From CAYOVG01 sp964407285 (GTDB lineage Bacteria; Desulfobacterota; Syntrophobacteria; Syntrophobacterales; Syntrophobacteraceae), in NCBI GenBank assembly GCA_964407285.1, contig CAYOVG010000044.1:1-27748 (forward strand): a DNA stretch of 27,748 nt, in the 5' to 3' direction. The translations under genes were made by a program, and so were the position numbers. Under the pieces are notes generated by a model that was not told the DNA's origin, did not search any database, and saw only the letters and a list, made by a program, of their open reading frames with translations. Positions 1 to 7,521 of this stretch are shown piece by piece. Position 1 is the first letter of the stretch, and every line of letters starts with the position of its first letter.

Positions 1-646
1 GTCGACCGACATCCGTCATCTTCGGCCCGAGTATTCAGATGGAGCAGTCCATGGTGGGAAAGGTCTTATCGAGCTGAGCCATGATGCCGCCGATCGAAGG
101 CTTTCGCTCGACCAGCACCACTTCGTAGCCGTTGTCGGCCAGGTCGAGCGCGGCCTGGATGCCGGCCACTCCGCCGCCAATCACCAGCGTTCGCTTCGTG
201 AGCGGAAGCCGCTCCGGCTCCAGGGGTTCGAGCCCCCGCACCCGCGACACCGCCATCCGCGTCAGGTCCATCGCCTTTTCGGTGGCCGCTTCGGGCTCGT
301 TCATATGCACCCAACTGCAGTGCTCCCTGATGTTGGCCATCTCCAGCAGGAACGGGTTCAGCCCTTCCGTCTGGAGCATCCGCCGGAACGTAGGTTCGTG
401 CAGCCTCGGCGAGCAGGACGCCACCACGATCCGGTCCAGATCGTGTTCCCGGATGTCCTCCTGGATGCTGTGCTGTCCGGGTTCCGAGCAGGCATACGGA
501 ATATTCCTGGCCACGACCACATCATCGAGGTCGGCGGCCATCCGGGCGACCTTCTCGCAGTCCACGGTCTTGGCGATATTGAGTCCGCAGTGGCAGGCAT
601 ACACCCCGATTCGGGGCCGCACCGCCGGATTTTCAGATCTTTCCAT
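1..646 (-). CDS. hdrA: HdrA, heterodisulfide reductase subunit A (partial, probable selenoprotein)
   Basis: This is the N-terminal 215 or so residues of an HdrA iron-sulfur flavoprotein, cut by the left edge of the window. The HdrA N-terminal domain is visible (GVYACHCGLNIAKTVD, residues 14-29; VVASCSPRLHEPTFRRM, about 74-90), followed by the FAD Rossmann motif (VIGGGVAGIQAALDLA, about 154-169) and GGIMAQLDKTFPTMDCSI (186-203). An in-frame TGA at 35-37 falls at residue 204, where HdrA proteins have Cys in the motif CSICILAPKM. The frame then continues ILGPKMTDVGR to the edge. HdrA selenoproteins are known in Methanococcales and some deltaproteobacteria, so TGA is best read as selenocysteine; the visible frame is otherwise intact. 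The start is ATG at 646, with only a weak GAAGAG ahead of it. It is the last visible gene of the Kor-Hdr operon. HdrA carries FAD and several [4Fe-4S] clusters and is the bifurcating flavoprotein of cytoplasmic Hdr complexes. Confidence 0.9.
4..27 (-). promoter_or_regulatory. Candidate bacterial SECIS hairpin downstream of the hdrA TGA
   Basis: Starting 8 nt after the TGA the transcript can form GGCCGA/UCGGUC (six pairs including one G-U) closing a 12-nt loop with G at its second position. An alternative, UGAC/GUCG closing a GGAU loop, starts its loop 21 nt after the TGA. That is nearer the usual bacterial SECIS distance, and its loop begins with GG. Both fit loosely. The window ends 34 nt after the TGA, so the full element cannot be judged. 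Confidence 0.4.
35..37 (-). other. In-frame TGA, probable selenocysteine codon of hdrA
   Basis: On the minus strand the sequence reads ACC ATG GAC TGC TCC ATC TGA ATA CTC GGG CCG AAG ATG (TMDCSI-U-ILGPKM). The family consensus here is TMDCSICILAPKM, so TGA replaces a conserved Cys and homology continues on both sides in the same frame. This is the classic Cys/Sec exchange pattern. A nonsense mutation or sequencing error cannot be excluded from sequence alone, but neither would preferentially hit this Cys. Confidence 0.85.
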
Positions 647-659
647 CGTAGATACTCTT

Positions 660-701
660 CGGGTTGCGGGTTACGTGTTTCGGGTTGCGAGTTTCGGGTT
701 A
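660..701 (+). repeat. Degenerate heptad tandem array A (consensus CGGGTTR)
   Basis: Six consecutive 7-bp units are visible: CGGGTTG, CGGGTTA, CGTGTTT, CGGGTTG, CGAGTTT, CGGGTTA. The array lies 14 bp upstream of the hdrA start codon. Related arrays occur at 927-954, 24438-24513 and 27314-27408. Confidence 0.85.
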
Positions 702-926
702 CCAGGTTTGTACTTCAGGTTGCCGTCTGCAAAGACCGTCCATACTCTTCGAGTTGCGCGCCGCGGGTTGTATTCCGAGTTACCGGGAACGGCGGATAGA
801 ATCTCAAATCCCGTGCCGCGAGCGGTTAACGCCGTCGTTCAGGTCGGCACGGACTCTCGACTCCGCGAGTCGAACGCGTTCGGCCATCTCCTGCTCACCC
901 TCTATCGATGCAGAAGACCAGACCGG

Positions 927-954
927 CAACGCGTAACTCGCAACCCGCAACTCG
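927..954 (-). repeat. Degenerate heptad tandem array B (reverse orientation)
   Basis: On the minus strand four consecutive units read CGAGTTG, CGGGTTG, CGAGTTA, CGCGTTG. It begins about 8 nt past the stop codon of the MvhD-Hdr fusion gene. It is the inverted counterpart of the array at 660-701: 681-696 and 932-947 are complementary at 15 of 16 positions. Confidence 0.8.
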
Positions 955-961
955 CCCTCCC

Positions 962-2566
962 TTATTCCCATCGAATGGTCTTCGCCAGGACCGTCGTCAG
1001 GTCCATCATTTCCATCTCCACATCCTTCCCCTGGAACGGGTCCTCCATGGCGCACCGGAGATGAATCTGGCATTTGGGACAGGCGGTCACCAACAGGTCG
1101 CTGCCGGTATCCCTCGCCTGGCGCAGGCGTTTCACCTGGAGGGCCTTGCTGTAGCTGTCGCACCCCGTCCAGGCGCAGTTGCCGCAGCAAAGCGCGGAAA
1201 CGCCACGGTCCCGCATTTCCTCGAGTTGTTCGGGTTTCAGGCGCGCCAGCAGCTTTCTCGGCAGTTCCGCGCGGTTTTCGAGGCGGCTCAAACGGCAGGG
1301 GTCCTGGAAGGTGATCTTACGTTCCAGCGCCTCGAAGCCCACCGCCCCCTTGTCGATCTCCCGTTCCAGGAGGTCGTGGATGTGAGTAACCTTGAAGTTC
1401 ACGGCCACTCCCCGGGCAGGATAATCATGAGCGAAGGTCCTGTAGCATTCGGGGCACGCCGTCACCAGCTCCTCGACGCCCGCTCGCTCGATGGCGTCGA
1501 CATTCAGCCGCGCGAGCCTCAGGAAACTCTCCCGGTCTCCGGACCAGAGCAGATCATGGCCGCAGCACCGCTCCCCCTCCAGCACGGCCGGGAAGATGTC
1601 GAAAAAGTTGAGCAGGCGTATGCTGTCGACCAGGATATCACAGGTGCTGATCCCGAGATGGTTCTTGAAATATGTGTCGAAGTAAGGCGCGCAGCCGCCG
1701 AAGAACAACACCTTGCTCCGCGGATCGAGTTTCAGGCCTTCCGGCAGCCAGTTCCAATGCCGCACGTTCAGGTCCGGCGAAGTCATGGTGCGCATGAGGG
1801 ACTGGAAGAAACCTCCGTGGGCCTCCTGTCCGTTTGCGCCCCGCTTCCGGTGAATCTGCCGCATGTCCCGGATGAACTCCGGGAAATTGACTGCCGACGG
1901 ACACCGGTCGTAGCAGAGTCCACAGGTCAGGCACGACCATACGTCCTTGTCCATCGTGGGGGAATCGACGGAACCGGCGATAATCGTGCTCGCCATGGCC
2001 CTGGGCGAGAAGGGCTTGCCGACGAGGGTGAGCGGACACGCGGAAGAACACTTTCCGCAGTCCTGGCACGCATAAACGCCATGAGACGCCATGAGTCCCG
2101 CCGCGGCATCGCCGTTTTCGACCGAAACCGCGTCGCCGTCATCCCTGACCGCCGACGCCACCGGGCTTTTGCCCAGTGCCGCGATCCGGCTCTTGAACTC
2201 TTCAAGAAAGGCGAGCAGCCCCGCCGAATCCTCGGGCAGAAACGTTGTCCAGCACATCCGGTCCTCGCCCAGCCCGAGCAGATCGAGTATCCCGCGAGTG
2301 TCGGCAACGTTTCGCTCGGCATTCAGCGTACCGCTCCCATAGCGGCAGGAACCGCTCTCGCAGCCCACCAGCGCCACTCCGTCCGCCCCCATCTCGAAGG
2401 CCCTGAACAGGAGCGACTTGCTGATCCGCCCCGAACACGGAATGCGTATCATTCTGACTTCATGGGGAATTCCGGCTCCGCTATCCTGAAGGGCCTGGAA
2501 GGCTGCATGGGGTCCCCAGTTGCAGACAAACACCACGATTCTAAGGTCACTCAGATCACTCATCAC
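962..2566 (-). CDS. MvhD-HdrC-HdrB fusion protein (hydrogenase delta subunit / heterodisulfide reductase iron-sulfur protein)
   Basis: This 534-aa cytoplasmic iron-sulfur protein joins three modules. Residues 8-125 are MvhD-like (FVCNW, IPCSGR, GADGVALVGCESGSC), the electron-entry [2Fe-2S] module. Residues 167-222 hold two [4Fe-4S] ferredoxin motifs (CQDCGKCSSACP and CLTCGLCYDRCP) as in HdrC. Residues 290-500 hold two complete CCG domains (C292, CC334-335, C371, C374; C424, CC460-461, C496, C499), which in HdrB/HdrD bind non-cubane [4Fe-4S] clusters. The MvhD signature CNWC is CNWG here, so one usual Cys is absent. The start is GTG at 2566 or ATG at 2563, neither with a strong ribosome site. 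The gene sits between two HdrA-type flavoproteins, so it probably shuttles electrons to or from HdrA. The true disulfide or thiol substrate is unknown. Confidence 0.88.
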   Translation of the reverse strand: MMSDLSDLRIVVFVCNWGPHAAFQALQDSGAGIPHEVRMIRIPCSGRISKSLLFRAFEMGADGVALVGCESGSCRYGSGTLNAERNVADTRGILDLLGLGEDRMCWTTFLPEDSAGLLAFLEEFKSRIAALGKSPVASAVRDDGDAVSVENGDAAAGLMASHGVYACQDCGKCSSACPLTLVGKPFSPRAMASTIIAGSVDSPTMDKDVWSCLTCGLCYDRCPSAVNFPEFIRDMRQIHRKRGANGQEAHGGFFQSLMRTMTSPDLNVRHWNWLPEGLKLDPRSKVLFFGGCAPYFDTYFKNHLGISTCDILVDSIRLLNFFDIFPAVLEGERCCGHDLLWSGDRESFLRLARLNVDAIERAGVEELVTACPECYRTFAHDYPARGVAVNFKVTHIHDLLEREIDKGAVGFEALERKITFQDPCRLSRLENRAELPRKLLARLKPEQLEEMRDRGVSALCCGNCAWTGCDSYSKALQVKRLRQARDTGSDLLVTACPKCQIHLRCAMEDPFQGKDVEMEMMDLTTVLAKTIRWE

Positions 2567-2597
2567 TGTTATCCATTGTCGACGGCAAATTTCCGAT

Positions 2598-2663
2598 CAC
2601 GAAAAGCTCGAAAGAACACGAAAAGGGTAAACGGGCGTTTTCAGGTTTTCAGTGCTTTTCGTG
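2598..2663. repeat. Inverted repeat of the CACGAAAAG type in an operon gap
   Basis: CACGAAAAGC at 2598-2607, a partial copy CACGAAAAG at 2617-2625, and the exact complement GCTTTTCGTG at 2654-2663 lie in the 107-nt gap between two leftward genes. CACGAAAA-type sequences are a common dispersed intergenic repeat in many proteobacterial genomes. As RNA the arms would form a 10-bp stem that might stabilise the transcript or attenuate it. Confidence 0.5.
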
Positions 2664-2673
2664 GTCTCATCTC

Positions 2674-5600
2674 TTACGTGAGTATCTCTTCTATCATTTG
2701 TTCGAGGTAGCGACGGTCGCGGTACGGACTGTCGGCGGCGTGCGACGGGCACCCGGGTATGCAGTTCCCGCACCCTTTGCACAGGGCCTCATCCACCATC
2801 GCATACCACCCCCCGATGTCGTTCCTGTGAAAACTGATAGCCTGGTAGGGGCAGGCCTGCATGCAGCGTCCGCACCCTCGACACCGCGCCTTGTCGATGA
2901 GGGCCGTATATCCCTTGTTCTGCCTCGGTCGCCTGGGCATGACCGATGCCGCCAGAATCGCCGCGGCGGCCCCCTTGATCCGTTCAGAAACATTTATTCC
3001 CGGAGGGTTGGCCAGGAAGAGCCCCGGCACCGACGTCGCCCCCGGAGAAAAGAAGGGAATGCCGACCTCACCGCGCCTCTGCATGGTGTACTCGACCATA
3101 TGGTGAGGCAGGTCCGCCATGGGCATGTACGGAATGCGCTTGCGGGACTGTTCTCCCAGGATCACCGCTCCGACGTGCAGTACCTGCTCCGCGCCGTCTA
3201 CGTCCACGATCACCTGGAAGTTCCCGAGCGTGCCGCGCACCCCCTTTACCGTCGATCCGTCAAAGCAGTGGATGTTGCGATGCTTGAGCGAAGTCGACAG
3301 CGGGCGGTCCTGGCAGCCGAACAGGAACACCTCCATATCCGCATCAGCGAGCATCATCGCGCTCTTGAGCGCCGCTTCCGAAGCACCGATGACAGCCGTG
3401 GTGAAATTGTAGGGACGCGCGGGCGCGGGCATCGTCTTGAGGCTTCCGGCGCGCCCTATGGACCGCTCCATAAGACCGGTGAATCGCTTCATCGCCAACG
3501 CGGGAGCGTTCTCGAGCAGGCGAAGCACCTCGCCGCGCATGTTGCACGTCTCCGCCATGCCCCGGCTGAGTCCCGTTCCCTTGAAGAGAGCGTCCTTGAG
3601 GCGTGTCCGCTGATCCGTACAGGCGCTGCAGATGAAATCGAGCGGACAGCAGATGCACGAAGCGAGCACCATGCGTGTGAGCCCTTTTTCCCTTACCGCC
3701 CGGAGTATCGCGGCCGCCCCTTCCGACGTGCATGCGGCAGGCAGCACTTCCGCGTATTCCACGTCAGGTCTTTGCGCCAACCCCTTCACGTAGTCGTCCA
3801 GGGCATCGTTCCACCCCAGGGAGTCGTTGCACCGGCAGGCGAATACGCCCAACCGGACTTCAGGAGAAAGCTGGGGGTCCGGAGGGGTAAAGGTCACGCC
3901 GCGCCCTCTCATCCGCCCCGTAGCGGCGCCGAGCAAAATCATCGCTTCCGCCGCCGCGGCGAAGCCTCTCAACACCATGGCCTGCACGTCGCTTCCGGCG
4001 GTCCTTGCGCTGTACGCCCGGATCACATCCTCCCCCTTGACTTCGGGGGCGATCGCCGGGTCGGCGATGATCACGACGCCCGCCTGCTCCAGTTCCTCCT
4101 CCAGGGATTCGTCATGGCGGATGGCTCCCGGATAGCGGCAGACATCCACGCATTGCAGGCATTCGGAACAGACCCCGCACTGCAGGCAGCGGGCCGCTTC
4201 GGAACGCGCCTGCGCTTCGCTGAGCCCCAGCGCCACCTCGTCGAAACCGCACGCCCTCACCGACGCCTGCCGTTCCGGCATCCTGGCGCGGGCAAGCGAC
4301 GGGATGTCCCGTGAGAGTTCCGAAAGCTCTTTGTCCGCGGGCCGCTGGAGGGCGCCGGCAGGCTCCCGTTCGCCGCTCAGAGCGCAATGCGCCGCCGTGG
4401 CGGCTTCACGGCCGGAAGCCATGGCCTTGACGACGGTCGATGGTCCCGTGGCGGCATCGCCTGCAATGAAGACGCGGGTAACGGCGCCGCCGCCGGGCAG
4501 CGTCAAATCGCCCGGTACAACCGGACCGGAGCCGTTTCCGCCCGCGGCCTTTTCGGATGCAATGTCCGACCAGACAGGGTCCCTCACCTGGCCGATGGCC
4601 ACGAACGCCCGCTGGAATTCCAGATCGAACGGCTCCTTTCCTTTCACTACGACCGGCCATGGGATACCGTCGGCATCGGGTTCGCCCGGCACGGTGGGGG
4701 CGCATCGAAGGCTCGCCAGCTTGCCGTCCTGTCCCATGAATTCGATCACGCGGGCGCGATCCACGATCGAAATGCCTTCTTCCCGCGCGGCCTCTATTTC
4801 TTCGGCGTCGGCGGGAATCATGTCCTCGGGAAACCACGACACGATGGTCACTTTGGCTCCCAGGCGCACCAACGTCCTGGCCAGATCGAAGGCGGCGTTC
4901 CCGTCGCCTATGACCGCAACGTTTTCCTTGAGTTCCTTGACATCGCCCCTATAGAACCTGCCCAGGAACTGGAGGCACCCTTCCACTCCGGCAAGGTCCT
5001 CGCCCCGCGCCCCGAGCTTGCGGTCGATCCAGGAACCGGTTGCGACGACGACGGCGTCGAAGTCCTTCCGCAATGCCGCAAGGCCGCCCGGCAGGTCTAC
5101 GGGATGTGACGTTTTGAATGTAACGCCGAGCTTCGCCACGTAGTCCAGTTCACGGTCGAGGATATTTCTCGGCAACCGGTGGGGACCGATTCCATAGCGA
5201 AGCAATCCGCCGGCCTTTTCTTCCTTCTCCATGACCGTGACGCTATACCCGCGACGCGCTAAATCCGCCGCGGCCGCAAGACCCGCAGGCCCGCTGCCTA
5301 TCACCGCGACCGATTCCCTACCGGGAACCACGGCCGGTCGAGGCATTTCCGATCCGGAGGCATGCGAGACTTCGTAGTCGGCTACGAAGCGCTTGATATC
5401 TCTAATGGCAAGGGGTTCGTCGAGTTCTCCCCGGCGGCATGCCGATTCGCAGGAGTGGGTGCATACGCGTCCGCAGATCCCCGGCAAAATATTGTCGCGC
5501 CGGATGAGTTCGAGCGCCTGCGCGTACTTGCCTTCCCGCGCAAGGGCAACGTAGCCCTGAACGTTCACCCCCAGCGGGCAGCCCGCCTGACATAGGGGTT

Positions 5601-6054
5601 GCTTGCGCTTGTCGATCACCGGCCGTCCGGGAAGGCTCTGTCTTCCGGCGAACCAGATGGCCTTCTTCTTCCGGTCGGCGGTGGAGACGGGGCAAACATC
5701 CATGCAACGACCGCACAGGACGCACTGGTCCGGGTCCACGAAGGTCCTGAAATTCCTGAGCCGCGCCGAGAACCCTTGAGCGGTGTGCTTGAGGGAACTC
5801 ACCTCTCCAGGTATCACGCAGTTGATCCTGGGATTTCGAAGGATACGCAGGAGTCCGGGCCGCAGGGCGTAGTTGAGCGTCAGGCCGGAATTCAACCGCC
5901 ACTCATCGCGTGCGAGCTTTCCATCCAGGTCCGGTTCCGGGTCCACCAGGGTCACGGGGATGCCCATCTCTCCCAGTTTGTTGGACGCCGCAATTCCCGC
6001 GGGCGTCGCGCCAATGACGAGAACCCTGTGGAGGCGGTCTTTCGGAGTCCTCAT
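2674..6054 (-). CDS. Large HdrA/GltD-like FAD- and NAD(P)-binding iron-sulfur oxidoreductase
   Basis: This 1126-aa multidomain protein has, in order: an HdrA-like Rossmann fold (VLVIGATPAGIAASNKLGEMG, about 11-31), a ferredoxin motif (CVLCGRCMDVCP, 111-122), and a GltD-type Cys-rich helical domain (C155, C159, C194, C198, C202, C206). Then come a GltD-type FAD domain (VAVIGSGPAGLAAAADLARRG, about 249-269), an NAD(P) domain (VAVIGDGNAAFDLARTLVRLG, about 379-399) and the closing FAD motif VFIAGDAATGPSTV (528-541). Further on are a Cys-rich motif (C623-C639), an HdrA N-domain copy (735-865) with a CICCPLDFICSAC insertion (800-812), a third degenerate Rossmann segment (about 885) and two terminal ferredoxins (C1058-C1068, C1092-C1102). 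The ATG overlaps the korC stop as ATGA, implying translational coupling. By family it would move electrons between NAD(P)H, FAD and iron-sulfur clusters, linking Kor to Hdr. Its exact reaction is inferred only. Confidence 0.85.
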   Translation of the reverse strand: MRTPKDRLHRVLVIGATPAGIAASNKLGEMGIPVTLVDPEPDLDGKLARDEWRLNSGLTLNYALRPGLLRILRNPRINCVIPGEVSSLKHTAQGFSARLRNFRTFVDPDQCVLCGRCMDVCPVSTADRKKKAIWFAGRQSLPGRPVIDKRKQPLCQAGCPLGVNVQGYVALAREGKYAQALELIRRDNILPGICGRVCTHSCESACRRGELDEPLAIRDIKRFVADYEVSHASGSEMPRPAVVPGRESVAVIGSGPAGLAAAADLARRGYSVTVMEKEEKAGGLLRYGIGPHRLPRNILDRELDYVAKLGVTFKTSHPVDLPGGLAALRKDFDAVVVATGSWIDRKLGARGEDLAGVEGCLQFLGRFYRGDVKELKENVAVIGDGNAAFDLARTLVRLGAKVTIVSWFPEDMIPADAEEIEAAREEGISIVDRARVIEFMGQDGKLASLRCAPTVPGEPDADGIPWPVVVKGKEPFDLEFQRAFVAIGQVRDPVWSDIASEKAAGGNGSGPVVPGDLTLPGGGAVTRVFIAGDAATGPSTVVKAMASGREAATAAHCALSGEREPAGALQRPADKELSELSRDIPSLARARMPERQASVRACGFDEVALGLSEAQARSEAARCLQCGVCSECLQCVDVCRYPGAIRHDESLEEELEQAGVVIIADPAIAPEVKGEDVIRAYSARTAGSDVQAMVLRGFAAAAEAMILLGAATGRMRGRGVTFTPPDPQLSPEVRLGVFACRCNDSLGWNDALDDYVKGLAQRPDVEYAEVLPAACTSEGAAAILRAVREKGLTRMVLASCICCPLDFICSACTDQRTRLKDALFKGTGLSRGMAETCNMRGEVLRLLENAPALAMKRFTGLMERSIGRAGSLKTMPAPARPYNFTTAVIGASEAALKSAMMLADADMEVFLFGCQDRPLSTSLKHRNIHCFDGSTVKGVRGTLGNFQVIVDVDGAEQVLHVGAVILGEQSRKRIPYMPMADLPHHMVEYTMQRRGEVGIPFFSPGATSVPGLFLANPPGINVSERIKGAAAAILAASVMPRRPRQNKGYTALIDKARCRGCGRCMQACPYQAISFHRNDIGGWYAMVDEALCKGCGNCIPGCPSHAADSPYRDRRYLEQMIEEILT

Positions 6055-6656
6055 CCTATGGCTCCTTTCTTTCCCTCGGCCTTCTTCTGACGCCCCTTGA
6101 GCGTCGCAAGCCCGTAATCGTATCCTTTGTTGAACGCGGTCAGGTTCAACTGCTCGGTCCCTTTGGGCACCGACCCCGTCACGGTTTCCCGGGCGGATTC
6201 CACGGTAATCGCGTTGGTGACGGCGGTGACGAACCCGACCATGACGATATTGGCCATCATCTTCCGGCCCAGTTCCTCGGCGATGCGGGTGGCGGGAATG
6301 GTGAAGAAATTGTCGGCTTTCACCTCGGCGTTCTGAACCAGGTCCTGATCGATGATCATTATGCCGCCGTCCTTCAACGTTTCCGCATACTTGTCATATC
6401 CCCCCTGGGACATGCACGCAAGGATGTCGGGCCGGCGCACATACGGGTAATGGATGGCTCCATCGGAAATGATGACCTGGGCGCTGCAGGCGCCTCCACG
6501 GGCTTCGGGGCCATAGGACTGGGTAAGGGTGCTTTCCTTGTGGTCTCCAAGGCTTGCCGCCTTCCCCACGATCTGGCCGGCCAGGACGATGCCCTGTCCT
6601 CCGAAACCGGTGATGACTATCTCCTTACGCGACGCGGCGGATGCTTTCGAACTCAT
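6051..6656 (-). CDS. korC: 2-oxoacid:ferredoxin oxidoreductase gamma subunit (KorC)
   Basis: A 201-aa gamma subunit of the 2-oxoglutarate/2-oxoacid:ferredoxin oxidoreductase family. The signature GFGGQGIVLAGQIVGKAA lies near residues 18-35, and THE ESTLTQSYGPEARGGACSAQVIIS segment begins near residue 41, both typical of this fold, which helps bind CoA. The length is normal. The ATG overlaps the korB stop (ATGA at 6653-6656) and its own stop overlaps the next start (6051-6054), so korB, korC and the large HdrA-like gene are translationally coupled. Kor oxidatively decarboxylates a 2-oxoacid to its acyl-CoA with reduction of ferredoxin in the cytoplasm. 2-Oxoglutarate is the most likely substrate, but sequence alone does not exclude other 2-oxoacids. 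Confidence 0.92.
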   Translation of the reverse strand: MSSKASAASRKEIVITGFGGQGIVLAGQIVGKAASLGDHKESTLTQSYGPEARGGACSAQVIISDGAIHYPYVRRPDILACMSQGGYDKYAETLKDGGIMIIDQDLVQNAEVKADNFFTIPATRIAEELGRKMMANIVMVGFVTAVTNAITVESARETVTGSVPKGTEQLNLTAFNKGYDYGLATLKGRQKKAEGKKGAIG

Positions 6657-7510
6657 ACGGCTTTGTCCCTGTTGTCCACGAGGTTTTGCGGCCGATAGGT
6701 CTTGTTATAATTATCCAGATACGTCGGCCGTTCGATGTCGATGAACTTGCCCAGCGTGATGCCCTTGTCGAAGTCGAGAATAATCTCCGAGGGATGGGCT
6801 CCGTTCTTGATCACGGTTTTTTCCTGGTAGATTTTCAGCGTGTCCAGGGGGCGCTGCTTGTTCCTTCGTCCATAGCTCGTGGGACACGGAGCGAGCACCT
6901 CGATGAACGAAAACCCTTTGCGCTGGAACCCCTCTTCCATGGCCTTGGTGAGATCGCGCGTATGCAGGATGGTCCACCTGGCCACGTACGTCGCTCCCGA
7001 GGCGTACGCCATGAGCGGCAGGCTGAAGGGCGGCTCGGGGTTCCCGAGCGGGGTGGTCGTGGTCCTGGCCATGTTGGGAGTGGTGGCTGCGGCCTGACCG
7101 CCGGTCATGCCGTAGTTGAGGTTGTTCACGCAGATGACCGTGAGGTCCATGTTGCGCCGGGCGGCGTGGATGAAGTGATTGCCGCCGATGGCGAAGATGT
7201 CTCCGTCGCCGCTGAACACCACGACGTTGAGTTCCGGGTTGGCCAGTTTCATGCCGGTTGCAAAGGCGATGGCCCTGCCGTGAGTGGTGTGGTACGAATC
7301 GAGTTTGATATAGCCGGCGGCGCGCCCCGAGCAGCCGATGCCGGACACCACCGCGGTCTTGGCGAGGTCGATCCCGCTCGACCTCAAGGCCAGCAGGCAT
7401 GAAGAAAAAGCCGTCCCGATACCGCATCCGGGACACCATATGTGGGGGATGCGGTCCGTTCGAAGCAGGTCGTCCAGCGGATGATCCAACCGGTTCTTTG
7501 CCTTATCCAT
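6653..7510 (-). CDS. korB: 2-oxoacid:ferredoxin oxidoreductase beta subunit (KorB)
   Basis: A 285-aa thiamine-diphosphate-binding beta subunit. Visible motifs are the WCPGCG cysteines (residues 25-30), the conserved GIGCSGR (57-63) and the TPP/Mg motif GDGD (101-104), completed by NNLNYGMTGGQ (129-139). The ATG at 7510 is chosen although the frame stays open to 7621. AAGGA lies 8 nt upstream of it, and the longer form would overlap korA and add residues unlike the family. It follows korA by 11 nt and overlaps korC by 4 nt. With KorA it forms the catalytic core that decarboxylates the 2-oxoacid and passes electrons to a [4Fe-4S] cluster. Confidence 0.94.
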   Translation of the reverse strand: MDKAKNRLDHPLDDLLRTDRIPHIWCPGCGIGTAFSSCLLALRSSGIDLAKTAVVSGIGCSGRAAGYIKLDSYHTTHGRAIAFATGMKLANPELNVVVFSGDGDIFAIGGNHFIHAARRNMDLTVICVNNLNYGMTGGQAAATTPNMARTTTTPLGNPEPPFSLPLMAYASGATYVARWTILHTRDLTKAMEEGFQRKGFSFIEVLAPCPTSYGRRNKQRPLDTLKIYQEKTVIKNGAHPSEIILDFDKGITLGKFIDIERPTYLDNYNKTYRPQNLVDNRDKAV

Positions 7511-7521
7511 AGAAAGTATCC

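Larger units (their letters stand above)
647..961. other. Intergenic region between the MvhD-Hdr fusion gene and hdrA
   Basis: No convincing gene lies here. The gap holds a 7-bp repeat array directly upstream of hdrA (660-701), a decayed second copy at about 743-785 that starts with the same ATACTCTTCG sequence as 652-661, a small perfect hairpin (TCGACTC/GAGTCGA, 857-873) and a reverse-oriented 7-bp array (927-954). Because both flanking genes are transcribed leftward, a polycistronic RNA would cross all of these. Confidence 0.6.

Noticed and set aside
35..646. Reading hdrA as a complete 203-aa protein or a pseudogene
   Set aside because: The conserved motif continues after the TGA without frameshift, and the TGA sits at a known Cys position, so a Sec codon is the simpler account.
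660..701. CRISPR array
   Set aside because: Units are contiguous 7-bp repeats without spacers, so this is a mini-satellite.
908..2710. 600-aa open frame on the plus strand
   Set aside because: It lies antisense to the MvhD-Hdr gene, whose motifs are clear; such long shadows are common in GC-rich DNA and the translation is Arg/His/Pro-rich with no family.
2698..4314. 538-aa open frame on the plus strand
   Set aside because: Antisense to the HdrA/GltD-like gene, with composition typical of a shadow frame.
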